64,000 nucleotides of DNA from Microbacterium sp. p3-SID336. Lineage in GTDB: Bacteria; Actinomycetota; Actinomycetes; Actinomycetales; Microbacteriaceae. The translations under genes were made by a program, and so were the position numbers. The notes below the pieces were generated by a model that was given only the letters and a program-made list of their open reading frames with translations, made no database searches and had not been told where the DNA came from. Of this stretch, positions 25,036 through 34,401 are shown piece after piece; position 1 is the first letter of the stretch, and each line of letters starts with the position of its first letter. The stretch lies in NCBI RefSeq assembly GCF_025143365.1, contig NZ_JALXPE010000008.1, forward strand, positions 16,536 through 80,535. Reading direction: 5' to 3'.

Positions 25036-27558
25036 TCACTCGCGGGAGCCGATCTCCTCGATGGGCTTCCGGCGCAGCGTCTGGCCGGTCGCGACCAGGA
25101 GCGCCAGCAGCGCGAGCGCGCCCATGCCTCCGACGATCGCGAGCGAGCCGAGCACGGGCATCGCGGGGATCGGCTGCCCGGAGATGCCGTAGCTCATGCC
25201 CATGAGCGGCGGGATGGCGACCAGCACGCCGAACACCATCGACACGGCCGCCACCAGCACCGCCTCCAGCCGCATCATCGATCGCACCTGCCCGCGCGAG
25301 GCGCCGATCAGCTGCAGCAGCGCGAACTCCCTGGAGCGCTCGCCGGTCGCCATCACCAGCGTGTTGACCACGGCGATCGCGATGTAGCCGAGGATCACGA
25401 GCAGCGCGATGAGATTCACCCACCCCTGCTGGGTGAGCGCCTCGGCCCCCGTGGCCCGCTGCCCCGAGGCCGCGGTCGCCGTGAGGCCGTGGTCGGCCAG
25501 GGCCTGCGCGACCGCGTCGGTGCCGCCGTCCGCCGAGACGAGCGCGAACCCGTCGAGCCCCGCCGTGGTGTGCGCACGCACCTGTTCGACGTGCATGGTG
25601 AGGTCGCCGAAGCCGAGCCCGCGCTCGTACAGCGCGACCACCGTGGACTCCAGCGGCGTACCGTCGCCGAGCATCCCGGAGACCGTGTCGCCCACGCCGA
25701 CGCCGAGGTTGTGCGCGGCGTCCGAACTCAGCGCCACCGTGGCACCGCCGTCGTCCAGAGCGGCCAGGGAGCCCTCGCGCACGTTCAGGTCGAGCAGCCC
25801 GTCGACCGTGGCAGGATCGATGCCCTGCAGCACGAGCTCGGTCCGCTCCAGCTGCCCCTCGATGTCGTACGAGTCGACCACGGCCGCACTCACCACGACG
25901 CCGGAAGCCGCGGTCACGCCCGGCACGTCGCGGAGACCTGCCACGACCGCGGGGGAGAGCCCGGCGGTCGACGACACCCGCAGCTCCGCGGTGACCCCTG
26001 CGCGCGTCTGGTGCGCGGCCTCGTCGGCCATGATCGCGGGACCGCCGATCTGCACGAGACCGAGCCCGATCCCCAGGGCGATGGGGAGGATGGCGGCCGC
26101 CATGCGCCGGCTCGCGGCGTTCGCGTTGGCCGCGGCGAGGAACCCCGGTGCCGACAGTCGGCGCAGCACCGGGCCGAGCAGCCGCGCGCACACCGCGACC
26201 AGCCACGGTCCGAGCAGGCCGAGCGCGACGATCAGCATCAGCGCGGCACCCGCGGAGGCGCCGATCGCGGCATCTCCGCGCACGACCAGCGGCACAGTGG
26301 ACACCGACACCCCCGCCGCGGCGAACACGATGCCTGTGATGATGCGCGGCAGCCCGATCGAGCCCGGCCCTGTCGAGGATTCGCGGAGCGCTTCGACGGG
26401 GTCCAGCTTCGCCGGCCGCCGTGCGGCGATCCGCGCCGCGCCCCAGGCCGCTCCGAGCACCAGCAGCACCGCCGCGACCGCGGGGCTCGGGCCGAGCGCC
26501 AGGGCGAAGTCGCCGGGGATGACGCCACCGGCGACGAAGGCCGACTGCAGCGCCGACGACAGCAGGTAGCCGGGGACGATCCCCAGCAGCACCGCGGCTC
26601 CGGCGACGACCAGCACCTCCCTGGCGATGATCGCGTGCACCTGCTGCGCCGTGGCGCCGACCGCCCGCAGCAGCGCGTACTCCCGCCGTCGCGACTGCAC
26701 CGACAGGGACAGGGTCCCCGCGACGATGAACAGCGCCACGAGGATGCACGTGCCGACGAAGGCGCTGCCGATCGCGATCAGGGTGGTGCGCGCGGCCCCC
26801 GAGTCGAGGAACTCCACGTCGCCCCTGGCGTCGCCGGTCCGCACGACCAGGCCGGGGAGGGCCTCGCGGATCGCTGTCGCGGTCTGCTCCGCGTCGGCGC
26901 CGCCGTCGAGCAGCACGCCGAGCGCCTGTGGTCGTCCGCCGTGCGGGTCGAGGTCGGCGATGCGGTCGTCGGCGAGGAAGACATGCGTGCCGCGCTGCGG
27001 CAGCACGGGGGCCGTGACCTCCCCCGTCACCCGGTAGGTCGCCGGCTCTCCGCCGTGCGCGAGCACCGTGGTGTCGCCGATCTCGAGCGACGACCCCGCG
27101 ACGACGGCGATCTCGTCCGCGGCGGTCGGCTCCGCGCCCTCCGTGAGCGCGAAGCCGGTGAGGGCTGTCGACGACCACGGGTGCGCCTGCAGGGTGGGGG
27201 CGGCGGCAGAGTCGCCGGCGGCGGCGAGGGGCACGGTCGCGTCGGGGACGACGGCCTGCACCCCGGCGATGTCGGCGATGCCGTCCGCGACGTCATCCGG
27301 CAGCGGCGCGCGCTCGCGCAGCGGCACCGGAAGGTCTTCCGGCACGTCGGCCTGCTGCGGTGCGCCCACCACGATGTCGGCCGCGGTGTACCGCTCGGGG
27401 GCGAGCCCGCCGCGGATGCCGGACTCCACCAGCACGCCGAGGCCCGTCACGAGCGCGCTCGCCACGAAGATCGCGACGAACACCCCGGTCAGACTCCCCC
27501 GGTGGTGCCGGAGGTCCGCGCGGACCAGCCGCCCGAGGCCCAGATGCCGCGCCGACAT
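25036..27558 (-). CDS. FtsX-type ABC transporter permease
   Basis: An 840-residue MacB/FtsX-family permease: TM1 near residues 20-45, a large extracellular domain, a first FtsX helix triplet (~residues 250-400, with YALLRAVGATAQQV), a second extracellular domain and a last FtsX triplet (EFALLQLIGASRGQVRSMM). These ABC systems export peptides or lipids, or transmit mechanical signals. The ATG overlaps the stop of the ATPase gene (TGATG at 27556-27560), fixing the start. It pairs with the ATPase and the divergent two-component system. Confidence 0.9.
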   Translation of the reverse strand: MSARHLGLGRLVRADLRHHRGSLTGVFVAIFVASALVTGLGVLVESGIRGGLAPERYTAADIVVGAPQQADVPEDLPVPLRERAPLPDDVADGIADIAGVQAVVPDATVPLAAAGDSAAAPTLQAHPWSSTALTGFALTEGAEPTAADEIAVVAGSSLEIGDTTVLAHGGEPATYRVTGEVTAPVLPQRGTHVFLADDRIADLDPHGGRPQALGVLLDGGADAEQTATAIREALPGLVVRTGDARGDVEFLDSGAARTTLIAIGSAFVGTCILVALFIVAGTLSLSVQSRRREYALLRAVGATAQQVHAIIAREVLVVAGAAVLLGIVPGYLLSSALQSAFVAGGVIPGDFALALGPSPAVAAVLLVLGAAWGAARIAARRPAKLDPVEALRESSTGPGSIGLPRIITGIVFAAAGVSVSTVPLVVRGDAAIGASAGAALMLIVALGLLGPWLVAVCARLLGPVLRRLSAPGFLAAANANAASRRMAAAILPIALGIGLGLVQIGGPAIMADEAAHQTRAGVTAELRVSSTAGLSPAVVAGLRDVPGVTAASGVVVSAAVVDSYDIEGQLERTELVLQGIDPATVDGLLDLNVREGSLAALDDGGATVALSSDAAHNLGVGVGDTVSGMLGDGTPLESTVVALYERGLGFGDLTMHVEQVRAHTTAGLDGFALVSADGGTDAVAQALADHGLTATAASGQRATGAEALTQQGWVNLIALLVILGYIAIAVVNTLVMATGERSREFALLQLIGASRGQVRSMMRLEAVLVAAVSMVFGVLVAIPPLMGMSYGISGQPIPAMPVLGSLAIVGGMGALALLALLVATGQTLRRKPIEEIGSRE

Positions 27559-28325
27559 CACCACTCCCCCAGGGTGCTCATGCGCGCCGTGATCTGCTGC
27601 GGCGTCGCGCCGTCGAGGTGTCCGGCGAAGGCGCCGTCGGCGAGGAAGATCACGCGGTCGGCGTGTGCCGCGACGACGGGGTCGTGCGTGACGACCACGA
27701 CCGTCTGATGCAGTTCGCGGGCCGTGTGCGCCAGCAGGTCGAGCACCTGCGCGCCCGTGCGCGAGTCGAGCGCCCCGGTCGGCTCGTCGCCGAAGACCAC
27801 GTGCGGCCGGGTGATGAGCGCCCGCGCGATCGCCACCCGCTGCTGCTGCCCTCCGGAGAGCTCGGCGGGGCGGCGGTGCCGGCGGTCGCTCAGCCCCACA
27901 GCGGCGAGCAGCGTCTCCAGCCAGGCGCTGTCGAGGGTGCGTCGGCCGAGCCGCAGCGGCAGCGTGATGTTGTCCTCCACCGTGAGCGCGGGCAGCAGGT
28001 TGTACGCCTGGAAGACGAAGCCGACGTGGTCGCGGCGGAAGGCCGAGAGCTGCCGGGGCTTGAGCGCTGAGATCTCGGTGCCGCCCAGGTGCACGGTGCC
28101 GCTCGTGGGCCGGTCGAGCCCCGCCGCGCTGTGCAGCAGCGTGCTCTTGCCCGAGCCGGACGGACCCATGATCGCGGTGAAGGAGCCCTTCGCGATGGCG
28201 AGGTTCACGCCGCGCAGGGCGGTGACCTGGGCGCTGCCGGAGCCGTAGGTCTTGACGAGGGCCGACAGCCGCAGGGCTTCGGTCGGTGCCGCTTCGACGA
28301 GCGGCGCAGGGGATGTCGTGGTCAT
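27558..28325 (-). CDS. ABC transporter ATP-binding protein (MacB/LolD type)
   Basis: A 255-residue ATPase with Walker A GPSGSGKST, Q-loop FVFQAYNLLP, signature LSGGQQQRVAIARAL, Walker B VVFGDEPTGALD and H-loop VVVTHD. GALDSRT is typical of the MacB-like branch that pairs with FtsX permeases. It is the first gene of the operon with the permease, and is separated by ~108 bp from the divergently transcribed histidine kinase, which likely controls it. Confidence 0.93.
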   Translation of the reverse strand: MTTTSPAPLVEAAPTEALRLSALVKTYGSGSAQVTALRGVNLAIAKGSFTAIMGPSGSGKSTLLHSAAGLDRPTSGTVHLGGTEISALKPRQLSAFRRDHVGFVFQAYNLLPALTVEDNITLPLRLGRRTLDSAWLETLLAAVGLSDRRHRRPAELSGGQQQRVAIARALITRPHVVFGDEPTGALDSRTGAQVLDLLAHTARELHQTVVVVTHDPVVAAHADRVIFLADGAFAGHLDGATPQQITARMSTLGEW

Positions 28326-28433
28326 GCTTCGACGCTAGGAACCGCGGGCGTCGCACCCCATCCCGCCCGCTGCCGCATCGATGGTGGAGCTGGCTATACC
28401 GTCCCGCGCTCCCCGCTCCGGCAGACTTGCAGG

Positions 28434-29666
28434 GTGAAGGACGGATGGATGCGCCGCTGGCTGCGCGATGCGCGCTTCCTCGGCGTCGAGCTGGGGGCCA
28501 CCGTCGTATCGCTGGGGCTGTTCTGCGTGCTGGTGGTGCTGCTGCCGCTCATGCTCATCACCGGCGGCGTGCTGCTGCTGCCGCAGGCCGTGCAGGTGCT
28601 GCACCGCTGGAGCGACAGGGCGCGGCGGCGGATCGGGCGGCGGCGCGGCGAGGAGCTTCCGGCCCTCGCACGGACTCTGCCCCGCGGCGCCACGCTCGAC
28701 GAGCGGCTGCGCTTCGCCTTCTCCCGTGCGTCCGCCCGTGACGCCCTGTGGCTGCTGATCCACGCGTTTCCGGTGATGTGGGTGTCGCTGCTGACGCTCG
28801 CGCTGCCCCTCTCGGCCGTGAACACGCTCGCGACCACCTGGTACTGGCAGTTCGCGCCCGCCGACGACCCGGTGGGCTCGCCGTACCCCGTGACGTCGTG
28901 GGAGCTGGCGTGGACGATGCCGCTGGTGGCACTGGCGTACGCCGTGGCCTCGGCCTTCCTGGTGCCGGCGGTCGCGCGACTCGTGGCGTTCGTCTCGGCG
29001 AAGCTGCTGGCCACGCCTGCGAAGTCGCGTCTCGCGGCCAGGGTCGACGCGCTGACGCTGAGCCGTGCCGCTGCGCTCGACGCCCACGCGGCGGAGCTGC
29101 GGCGCATCGAACGCGATCTGCACGACGGTGCGCAGAACCGGCTGGTGAACGTGGTGATGATGCTGGGGATCGCGGAGCGCGCGGACGAGACGGGCGGCGA
29201 TGTGCGCGAACCGCTGCGGCGGGCGCAGGACGCGGCGGCCGACGCCCTGGCGGGACTGCGGCGCACGGTGCACGACATCTATCCGCCGATCCTCGACGAA
29301 CTGGGGCTGGAGGGGGCCCTGGCCTCGCTCGCCGGGCGCAGCGTCGTGCCGTGCACGGTGGAGACCTCCGGGGTGGGCCGAGTGCCGGCCGCCGTGGAGT
29401 CGGCGAGCTACTTCGTGGTGGCGGAGGCGCTGACGAATGTGAACAAGTACAGCGGGGCCACCCGGGCGACGGTGCACGTGGAGCGTGAGGGCGAGCTGCT
29501 GCTGATCGCGGTGGAGGACGACGGCATGGGCGGCGCCGCCGAGCGGCCGGGCGGGGGTCTTGCGGGGATCCGCCGTCGGGTCGAGGCGTTCGAGGGCACC
29601 ATGGAGGTGTCGAGTCCCGCGGGCGGGCCGACCATCCTGAGGACGGAGCTGCCATGCGGGTCGTGA
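28434..29666 (+). CDS. NarL-type sensor histidine kinase
   Basis: A 410-residue kinase with four membrane segments in the first ~200 residues and short loops. The HisKA_3 dimerisation box RIERDLHDGAQNRL has the phospho-acceptor His near residue 230. The HATPase domain carries the N box EALTNVNKYSGA, VEDDGMGG and GGGLAGIRRRVEAFEG. Few extracytoplasmic residues suggest sensing within the membrane or through the adjacent ABC transporter, as for Bce-type systems (inference). GTG 28434 follows AGGG-type spacing; the response regulator overlaps its 3' end by 13 nt. Confidence 0.9.
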   Translation: MKDGWMRRWLRDARFLGVELGATVVSLGLFCVLVVLLPLMLITGGVLLLPQAVQVLHRWSDRARRRIGRRRGEELPALARTLPRGATLDERLRFAFSRASARDALWLLIHAFPVMWVSLLTLALPLSAVNTLATTWYWQFAPADDPVGSPYPVTSWELAWTMPLVALAYAVASAFLVPAVARLVAFVSAKLLATPAKSRLAARVDALTLSRAAALDAHAAELRRIERDLHDGAQNRLVNVVMMLGIAERADETGGDVREPLRRAQDAAADALAGLRRTVHDIYPPILDELGLEGALASLAGRSVVPCTVETSGVGRVPAAVESASYFVVAEALTNVNKYSGATRATVHVEREGELLLIAVEDDGMGGAAERPGGGLAGIRRRVEAFEGTMEVSSPAGGPTILRTELPCGS

Positions 29667-30292
29667 TCGCCGAGGACGACACGCTGCTGCGGGAGGGCCT
29701 GGCGCTGCTGCTGCGCAGCGAGGGCTTCGACGTGGTGGGCGCGGTGCCGGACGCGGAGGGGTTCCTGGCGCTGCTCGACCAGGCGGATGCCGCCGTGCTC
29801 GACGTGCGGATGCCGCCCACCTTCACGAGCGAGGGCCTCAAGGCGGCCGCGGAGGCCAGGGCCCGGCGCCCCGGCTTCCCGGTGCTCGTGCTCTCCGCCT
29901 ACGTGGAGGACCGCTACGCGGGCGAGCTGCTCGCCGCGGGGGCCGACGGCCTCGGGTATCTGCTGAAGGAACGCGTGGGCAAGGTCGCGGCGTTCGTGGA
30001 TGCGCTGCGCCGCGTGGCCGCCGGGGGCACGGTGATGGACCCGGAGGTCATCTCGCAGCTGATGAGCCGCCGCCGGGCCGACGACCCCGTGCAGACCCTG
30101 ACCCCGCGCGAGCGGGAGGTGCTCGGGCTGATGGCCGAGGGGTTGGACAACACCACGATCGCCGAGCGGCTGTTCGTGACCGAGACCGCGGTGAGCAAGC
30201 ACATCGGCAACATCTTCGCCAAGCTCGGCCTCGCCTCGTCCGACAGCGGTCACCGTCGCGTGCTCGCCGTGCTCGCCTATCTCCGCACCTGA
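29654..30292 (+). CDS. LuxR/NarL-family response regulator
   Basis: A 212-residue regulator. Receiver domain: acidic pocket EDD at residues 7-9, phospho-acceptor Asp50 in AAVLDVRMPP, switch Ser/Thr in VLVLSAY and Lys in LLKE. Output domain: LuxR HTH, LTPREREVLGLMAEGLDN to FVTETAVSKHIGNIFAKL. The start overlaps the kinase gene, so the pair is co-translated. The divergent FtsX-type ABC operon is the natural target. Confidence 0.93.
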   Translation: MRVVIAEDDTLLREGLALLLRSEGFDVVGAVPDAEGFLALLDQADAAVLDVRMPPTFTSEGLKAAAEARARRPGFPVLVLSAYVEDRYAGELLAAGADGLGYLLKERVGKVAAFVDALRRVAAGGTVMDPEVISQLMSRRRADDPVQTLTPREREVLGLMAEGLDNTTIAERLFVTETAVSKHIGNIFAKLGLASSDSGHRRVLAVLAYLRT

Positions 30293-30343
30293 CACCGCGG
30301 GGACCCTCTCCGGACATCTCTCGAAGAAGTTCGGTATTCGGTG

Positions 30344-30397
30344 TTGCTAAGTACCGGTACTCAGTGTTACTTTGTACCGGTACCCAGCAACACTGAG
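30344..30397 (+). promoter_or_regulatory. PadR operon promoter with double GTACCGGTAC operator
   Basis: Hexamers TTGCTA (30344-30349) and TTACTT (30367-30372) are 17 bp apart. A perfect 10-bp palindrome GTACCGGTAC lies in the spacer (30351-30360) and again just past the -10 (30374-30383), 23 bp apart. An outer inverted repeat CTCAGTGTT / AACACTGAG frames the second copy (30360-30368, 30389-30397). The layout fits autorepression by the PadR encoded directly downstream. Confidence 0.7.
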
Positions 30398-30425
30398 TAC
30401 CCAACCGAGAACGAGAGGGGACCCG

Positions 30426-30767
30426 ATGGGCAAGCAGATGACCGAGATGCTCAAGGGCACCCTGGAGGGCATCGTGCTGGCCCTCCTCGCCGAGCAGCCG
30501 GCATACGGCTATGAGATCACCACCCGCCTGCGCGAGCACGGCTTCACCGACACCGCCGAGGGCACCGTCTACGCCCTGCTGGTCAGGATCGAGCAGAAGA
30601 AGCTCGTCGACGTGGAGAAGGTGCCCAGCGAGAAGGGTCCGCCCCGCAAGGTGTACACGCTCAACGCGCAGGGCAGGCACGAGCTGGAGGAGTTCTGGAC
30701 CACCTGGGACTTCCTCCGGACGCACATCGAACGACTCAACACGCACACCCCCGACAAGGAGAACTGA
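30426..30767 (+). CDS. PadR-family transcriptional regulator
   Basis: A 113-residue PadR protein: winged helix starting KGTLEGIVLALLAEQPAYGYEI, recognition part TAEGTVYALLVRIEQKKLV, wing PPRKVYTL and a C-terminal dimerisation helix. The ATG at 30426 follows GAGAGGGG. It leads an operon with a DUF1048 protein and a two-gene ABC exporter. PadR repressors of this type respond to toxic ligands exported by the co-encoded pump; the paired palindromes upstream are its likely operator. Confidence 0.92.
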   Translation: MGKQMTEMLKGTLEGIVLALLAEQPAYGYEITTRLREHGFTDTAEGTVYALLVRIEQKKLVDVEKVPSEKGPPRKVYTLNAQGRHELEEFWTTWDFLRTHIERLNTHTPDKEN

Positions 30768-30768
30768 C

Positions 30769-31137
30769 ATGGCCGCCAAGTGGATCGAAGCCCTCACCGG
30801 CTCGCTCGAGCAGAAGAAGCAGTACAAGCAGGCGAAGGCCCGCATCGAGGCCCTGCCCTCGCCCTACCGCGAGGTCGCGAACGCCCAGTACCGGTACTAC
30901 CTGTACTACGGCGGCATCACCGACGGCGACACCATCGTGACGATGTTCCTCGACCTCGCCGACCTCTGGGAGCGCGCCGCCCTCGACGGCACGCCGGTGA
31001 GCGCGATCGTGGGCGACGACCCCGTCGAGTACGCCGAGGAGTACGCCAGGGCGTACGGCGGGACGCAGTGGATCGACAAGGAGCGCGCACGCCTCATCAA
31101 GGCGTTCGACGACGCGAAGAAGAAGGAGGAGTCATGA
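30769..31137 (+). CDS. DUF1048 family protein
   Basis: A 122-residue soluble, helix-rich, charged protein (WIEALTGSLEQKKQYKQAKAR to DPVEYAEEYARAYGGTQWI). DUF1048 proteins are four-helix proteins that regularly follow PadR genes and precede ABC transporter genes, as here. Their function is unknown; a regulatory or chaperone-like role toward the PadR or transporter is inferred only from context. It starts one base after the PadR stop and overlaps the next gene by ATGA. Confidence 0.87.
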   Translation: MAAKWIEALTGSLEQKKQYKQAKARIEALPSPYREVANAQYRYYLYYGGITDGDTIVTMFLDLADLWERAALDGTPVSAIVGDDPVEYAEEYARAYGGTQWIDKERARLIKAFDDAKKKEES

Positions 31138-31901
31138 CGAACGCGGCCATCTCGGTGCGCGGCATCGAGAAGTCCTACAAAGATCTGCACGTGCTGCGCG
31201 GCGTCGACTTCGAGGTGGAGCGGGGATCGATCTTCGCCCTCCTCGGGTCGAACGGCGCCGGCAAGACCACCATGGTCCGCATCCTGTCCACGCTGCTGAA
31301 GGCCGACGCGGGTGCCGCGTCGGTGCAGGGCGTCGACGTCGCGGCGGACCCGCTGGGCGTGCGTGAGCGCATCAGCCTCACCGGGCAGTTCGCGGCGGTC
31401 GACGAGATCCTCACCGGGCGCGAGAACCTGGTGCTGGTCGCCAGGCTGCGGCACCTCTCCGACCCCGGCGCGGTGGCCGACCGGCTGCTGTCGACGTTCC
31501 GGCTCACGGATGCGGGCGGCCGCAAGGTCGGGACCTACTCCGGAGGCATGCGGCGCCGGCTCGACATCGCGATGAGCCTGGTCGGCGACCCCGAGGTGAT
31601 CTACCTCGACGAGCCGACCACGGGCCTCGACCCCGAGGCGCGCATCGAGGTGTGGGACGTCGTGAAGCAGCTCGCCCAGAGCGGCACCACCGTGCTGCTC
31701 ACCACGCAGTACCTCGACGAGGCGGAGCAGCTGGCCGACCGGATCGCGATCCTGCACGAGGGCCGCATCATCGCGAACGACACGCTCGCCGGGCTGAAGC
31801 AGCTGCTGCCGCCCGCGCAGGTCGAGTACGTCGAGAAGCAGCCCACGCTCGAGGAGATCTTCCTCACCCTGATCGGACCCTCACGAAAGGACGCCGCATG
31901 A
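31134..31901 (+). CDS. ABC transporter ATP-binding protein (DrrA-like)
   Basis: A 255-residue ATPase with Walker A GSNGAGKTT, signature YSGGMRRRLDIAMSLVG, Walker B VIYLDEPTTGLDPEAR and switch region LLTTQYLDEAEQLADRI, which is the DrrA-type drug/antibiotic exporter signature. The C-terminal tail ends PTLEEIFLTLIG. It overlaps the DUF1048 gene upstream and the permease downstream (ATGA on both sides). Confidence 0.93.
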   Translation: MTNAAISVRGIEKSYKDLHVLRGVDFEVERGSIFALLGSNGAGKTTMVRILSTLLKADAGAASVQGVDVAADPLGVRERISLTGQFAAVDEILTGRENLVLVARLRHLSDPGAVADRLLSTFRLTDAGGRKVGTYSGGMRRRLDIAMSLVGDPEVIYLDEPTTGLDPEARIEVWDVVKQLAQSGTTVLLTTQYLDEAEQLADRIAILHEGRIIANDTLAGLKQLLPPAQVEYVEKQPTLEEIFLTLIGPSRKDAA

Positions 31902-32665
31902 GCACGCACTTCGCCGCCGACACGGCGACGCTCACCGGCCGCTCCATGCGGCACATCTTCCGCAGTCCCGACACGATCATCACCACAGCGGTCACCCCGA
32001 TCGCGCTGATGCTCCTGTTCGTGTACGTCTTCGGCGGCGCTCTGCAGCAGAGCACCGGCGCCGAGAACTACGTGAACTACCTGCTGCCGGGCATCCTGCT
32101 CATCGCCATCGCCTCGGGCATCGCGTACACCGCGTTCCGGCTGTTCACCGACATGCAGAGCGGCATCTTCGAGCGCTTCCACTCCATGCCGATCGCCCGG
32201 TCGAGCGTGCTGTGGGCGCATGTGCTGACGTCGCTCACGGCGAACGCCATCACGCTCGCGATCATCTTCGCGGTCGGCTTCCTGATGGGGTTCCGCACCG
32301 GGGCGAGCGTCTGGGCGTGGCTCGGCGTGATCGGCATCCTGATGCTGTTCACCCTGGCGCTCACCTGGCTCGCGATCATCGCGGGGCTGAACGCCAAGAC
32401 GGTCGACGGCGCGAGCGCGTTCTCCTATCCGCTGATCTTCCTGCCGTTCATCAGCTCGGCCTTCGTGCCGACCGACACGATGCCCGGCCCGGTGCAGTGG
32501 TTCGCCGAGCACCAGCCGGTCACCTCGATCGTCAACACCATCCAGGCACTGTTCGCCGAGCAGCCCGTGGGCGACGACATCTGGATCGCACTGGCCTGGT
32601 GCGTCGGCATCCTCGTGGTCGCCTACGTGTTCGCGATCATCTCGTACCGGAAGAAGGTCAGCTGA
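31898..32665 (+). CDS. ABC-2 type transporter permease (DrrB-like)
   Basis: A 255-residue membrane protein with six predicted helices. The N-terminal MRHIFRSPDTIITT segment and FERFHSMPIARSSVLWAHV are typical of the ABC-2 permeases that pair with DrrA-like ATPases. Export of a toxic lipophilic compound is likely. It ends the PadR operon; two stacked hairpins lie just downstream. Confidence 0.9.
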   Translation: MSTHFAADTATLTGRSMRHIFRSPDTIITTAVTPIALMLLFVYVFGGALQQSTGAENYVNYLLPGILLIAIASGIAYTAFRLFTDMQSGIFERFHSMPIARSSVLWAHVLTSLTANAITLAIIFAVGFLMGFRTGASVWAWLGVIGILMLFTLALTWLAIIAGLNAKTVDGASAFSYPLIFLPFISSAFVPTDTMPGPVQWFAEHQPVTSIVNTIQALFAEQPVGDDIWIALAWCVGILVVAYVFAIISYRKKVS

Positions 32666-32675
32666 TCGCCAAGCG

Positions 32676-32708
32676 GGACGGAACGCTCCGTCCGGGGTCT
32701 CGCACCCC
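32676..32708 (+). terminator. Two stacked hairpins after the PadR-ABC operon
   Basis: GGACGGA (32676-32682) pairs with TCCGTCC (32687-32693) across a 4-nt loop, and the next hairpin GGGGT / ACCCC (32694-32698, 32704-32708) follows directly. There is no U-run, so the terminator role is inferred from position. Confidence 0.55.
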
Positions 32709-32875
32709 GGCCGGGGCGTCTCGCTGCGCTCGGCGTCGACCGGTATGAAGCACGCCGCGGGGGTCGGCGGGAGCGGGGGATCTTCCTACGATGGTCGCCA
32801 TGGCGTGTGCTTCTCGACTCGGTACGAATCATCTGACGGCCCGGGCGAGCATCGCCGACACGGAGCGTTCCTGAC

Positions 32876-34198
32876 GTGGACGCCCTCCTCCAGATCCAGA
32901 TCCTCGGTGGCCCCGTCCCCACCATCGTGTACACGGTGGCCGCCGCGTGCGCGCTGTACCTGCTGCTCCGCCGCCCGACCTGGCGCCGCGTGCTCACCTC
33001 CGCGATCGGCATCCTCGCGGGCGCTGCCGTGGGCCTCGGGGTGTACTTCATCGCGAATCAGACGAAGGCCTTCGGCGGCGAGCTCACCGTCGAAGTGCTC
33101 TTCCTCCTGCTCGCCACGTGCGGCGCGATCGGCTTCGCGGTCGTGAACCTGTGGGACTCGCGGTGGTGGCGCAAGGTGATCGCCGCCGTGTCCATCCCGG
33201 TGTTCGCCCTCGCCGGCGGCATCGGCATCAACGCCTTCTACGGCATCAACAAGACGGTGGCCGACGCGCTCGGCATCGTCGTCTCCAAGCCCATCGACCT
33301 TCCGAACGTCACGACCAGCGAGGCCCCGGAGCCGGAGAAGTCGCTGTACGACTCGTGGCAGCCCCCGGCGGACATGCCGGCGCAGGGGAAGGTCGGAACG
33401 GTCGTGATCCCCGGCGCGACCTCGGGCTTCCAGGCCCGGCAGGCGGGCGTGTATCTGCCGCCCGCCGCGCAGGTGAAGAATCCACCGCTGCTGCCGGTGA
33501 TGGTGTTCATGCTCGGCTATCCCGGCACTCCGAGCCCGGACATGATCACGCCCACGCTCGACGCGTTCGCCGCGGCGCACAAGGGTCTCGCCCCGATCGT
33601 CGTCATCGCGGACCAGGTCGGCAACGGCCGCGATCCGGCGTGCGCCGACTCGAAGACGTACGGCAACGCGGAGACGTACATCCGCAAGGACGTGCCCGCC
33701 TGGATCCAGCAGAACCTGCACGTCGGGACGCAGCCCCAGGGCTGGATCCTGGGCGGCTACTCCAGCGGCGGCGTGTGCGCCGTGAAGTTCGCGGCACTCG
33801 ACCCCACGGTCTGGGGCACGCTGGTCGCGGTCTCCCCGGAGGAGTTCCCCGGCGTGGAGTACGCCGACCGCGTCCGCGCCGACGTGTACGGCGGAGACTC
33901 CGCAGCCTGGGAGGCGGACAAGCCCGCGGCGATCCTGGCGCGGAACACCGGGCAGTACGCCGGAGTCACCGCCGCGATCACGACCGGCACCGAGGACGGC
34001 TCGTTCGGTCCCGGCACGAGACGGCTCGCCGACGCCGCCAAGGCCGCGGGCATGAACCTCACCCTGAACGAGATCCCGGGTGTGGGGCACATCGGCGACG
34101 CGCTGGCCCTGGGCCTCACCGCCGGCCTGAACACGGTCGCCCCCTCACTCGGCCTCGCCCCGGGCGCCCCCACCCCGTCCCCGTCCCCGTCCGACTGA
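32876..34198 (+). CDS. Membrane-anchored esterase of the alpha/beta-hydrolase fold
   Basis: A 440-residue protein. Four hydrophobic segments occupy residues ~10-125, followed by an extracytoplasmic alpha/beta-hydrolase domain of the esterase/antigen-85-like type. The nucleophile elbow is ILGGYSSGGVCAVK, and VGHIGDALALGL near the C-terminus supplies a plausible catalytic His. The same layout occurs in actinobacterial esterase-family proteins, some of which are acyltransferases. The tail is PSPSPSD. GTG 32876 has only a weak ACGGAG upstream. Confidence 0.82.
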   Translation: MDALLQIQILGGPVPTIVYTVAAACALYLLLRRPTWRRVLTSAIGILAGAAVGLGVYFIANQTKAFGGELTVEVLFLLLATCGAIGFAVVNLWDSRWWRKVIAAVSIPVFALAGGIGINAFYGINKTVADALGIVVSKPIDLPNVTTSEAPEPEKSLYDSWQPPADMPAQGKVGTVVIPGATSGFQARQAGVYLPPAAQVKNPPLLPVMVFMLGYPGTPSPDMITPTLDAFAAAHKGLAPIVVIADQVGNGRDPACADSKTYGNAETYIRKDVPAWIQQNLHVGTQPQGWILGGYSSGGVCAVKFAALDPTVWGTLVAVSPEEFPGVEYADRVRADVYGGDSAAWEADKPAAILARNTGQYAGVTAAITTGTEDGSFGPGTRRLADAAKAAGMNLTLNEIPGVGHIGDALALGLTAGLNTVAPSLGLAPGAPTPSPSPSD

Positions 34199-34264
34199 CC
34201 CCGTCCGACTGACCCCGTCCGACTGACCCCGCGCGGCTGACCCACCCCTTCGACCGCACGGCAC

Positions 34265-34331
34265 GAAGGAGATCTCGCGACTTGCAGGACTGATCCCACC
34301 CATTCGTCCTTCATCTCGTGCGATCTCCTTC
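34265..34331. repeat. Palindromic repeat element, copy 1
   Basis: Outer arms GAAGGAGATC (34265-34274) and GATCTCCTTC (34322-34331) are perfectly complementary, with a related inner pair (GCAGGAC / GTCCTTC). It belongs to a tandem pair of elements separated by ~70 bp of GC-rich DNA in the spacer after the esterase gene. Confidence 0.75.
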
Positions 34332-34401
34332 ATCCCCGCATCCGCCCACCGCCCGCCCGCCGGACCGTCACCCACCGGGCCACCCCTTCACGAAAGCCGC
34401 A

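Noticed and set aside
19507..27708. A very long open frame on the + strand opposite the surface-protein and ABC permease genes
   Set aside because: It is Arg/Gly/Val/His-rich with no domain logic, lies antisense to clearly coding genes with signal peptides and motifs, and is a typical by-product of third-position GC bias.
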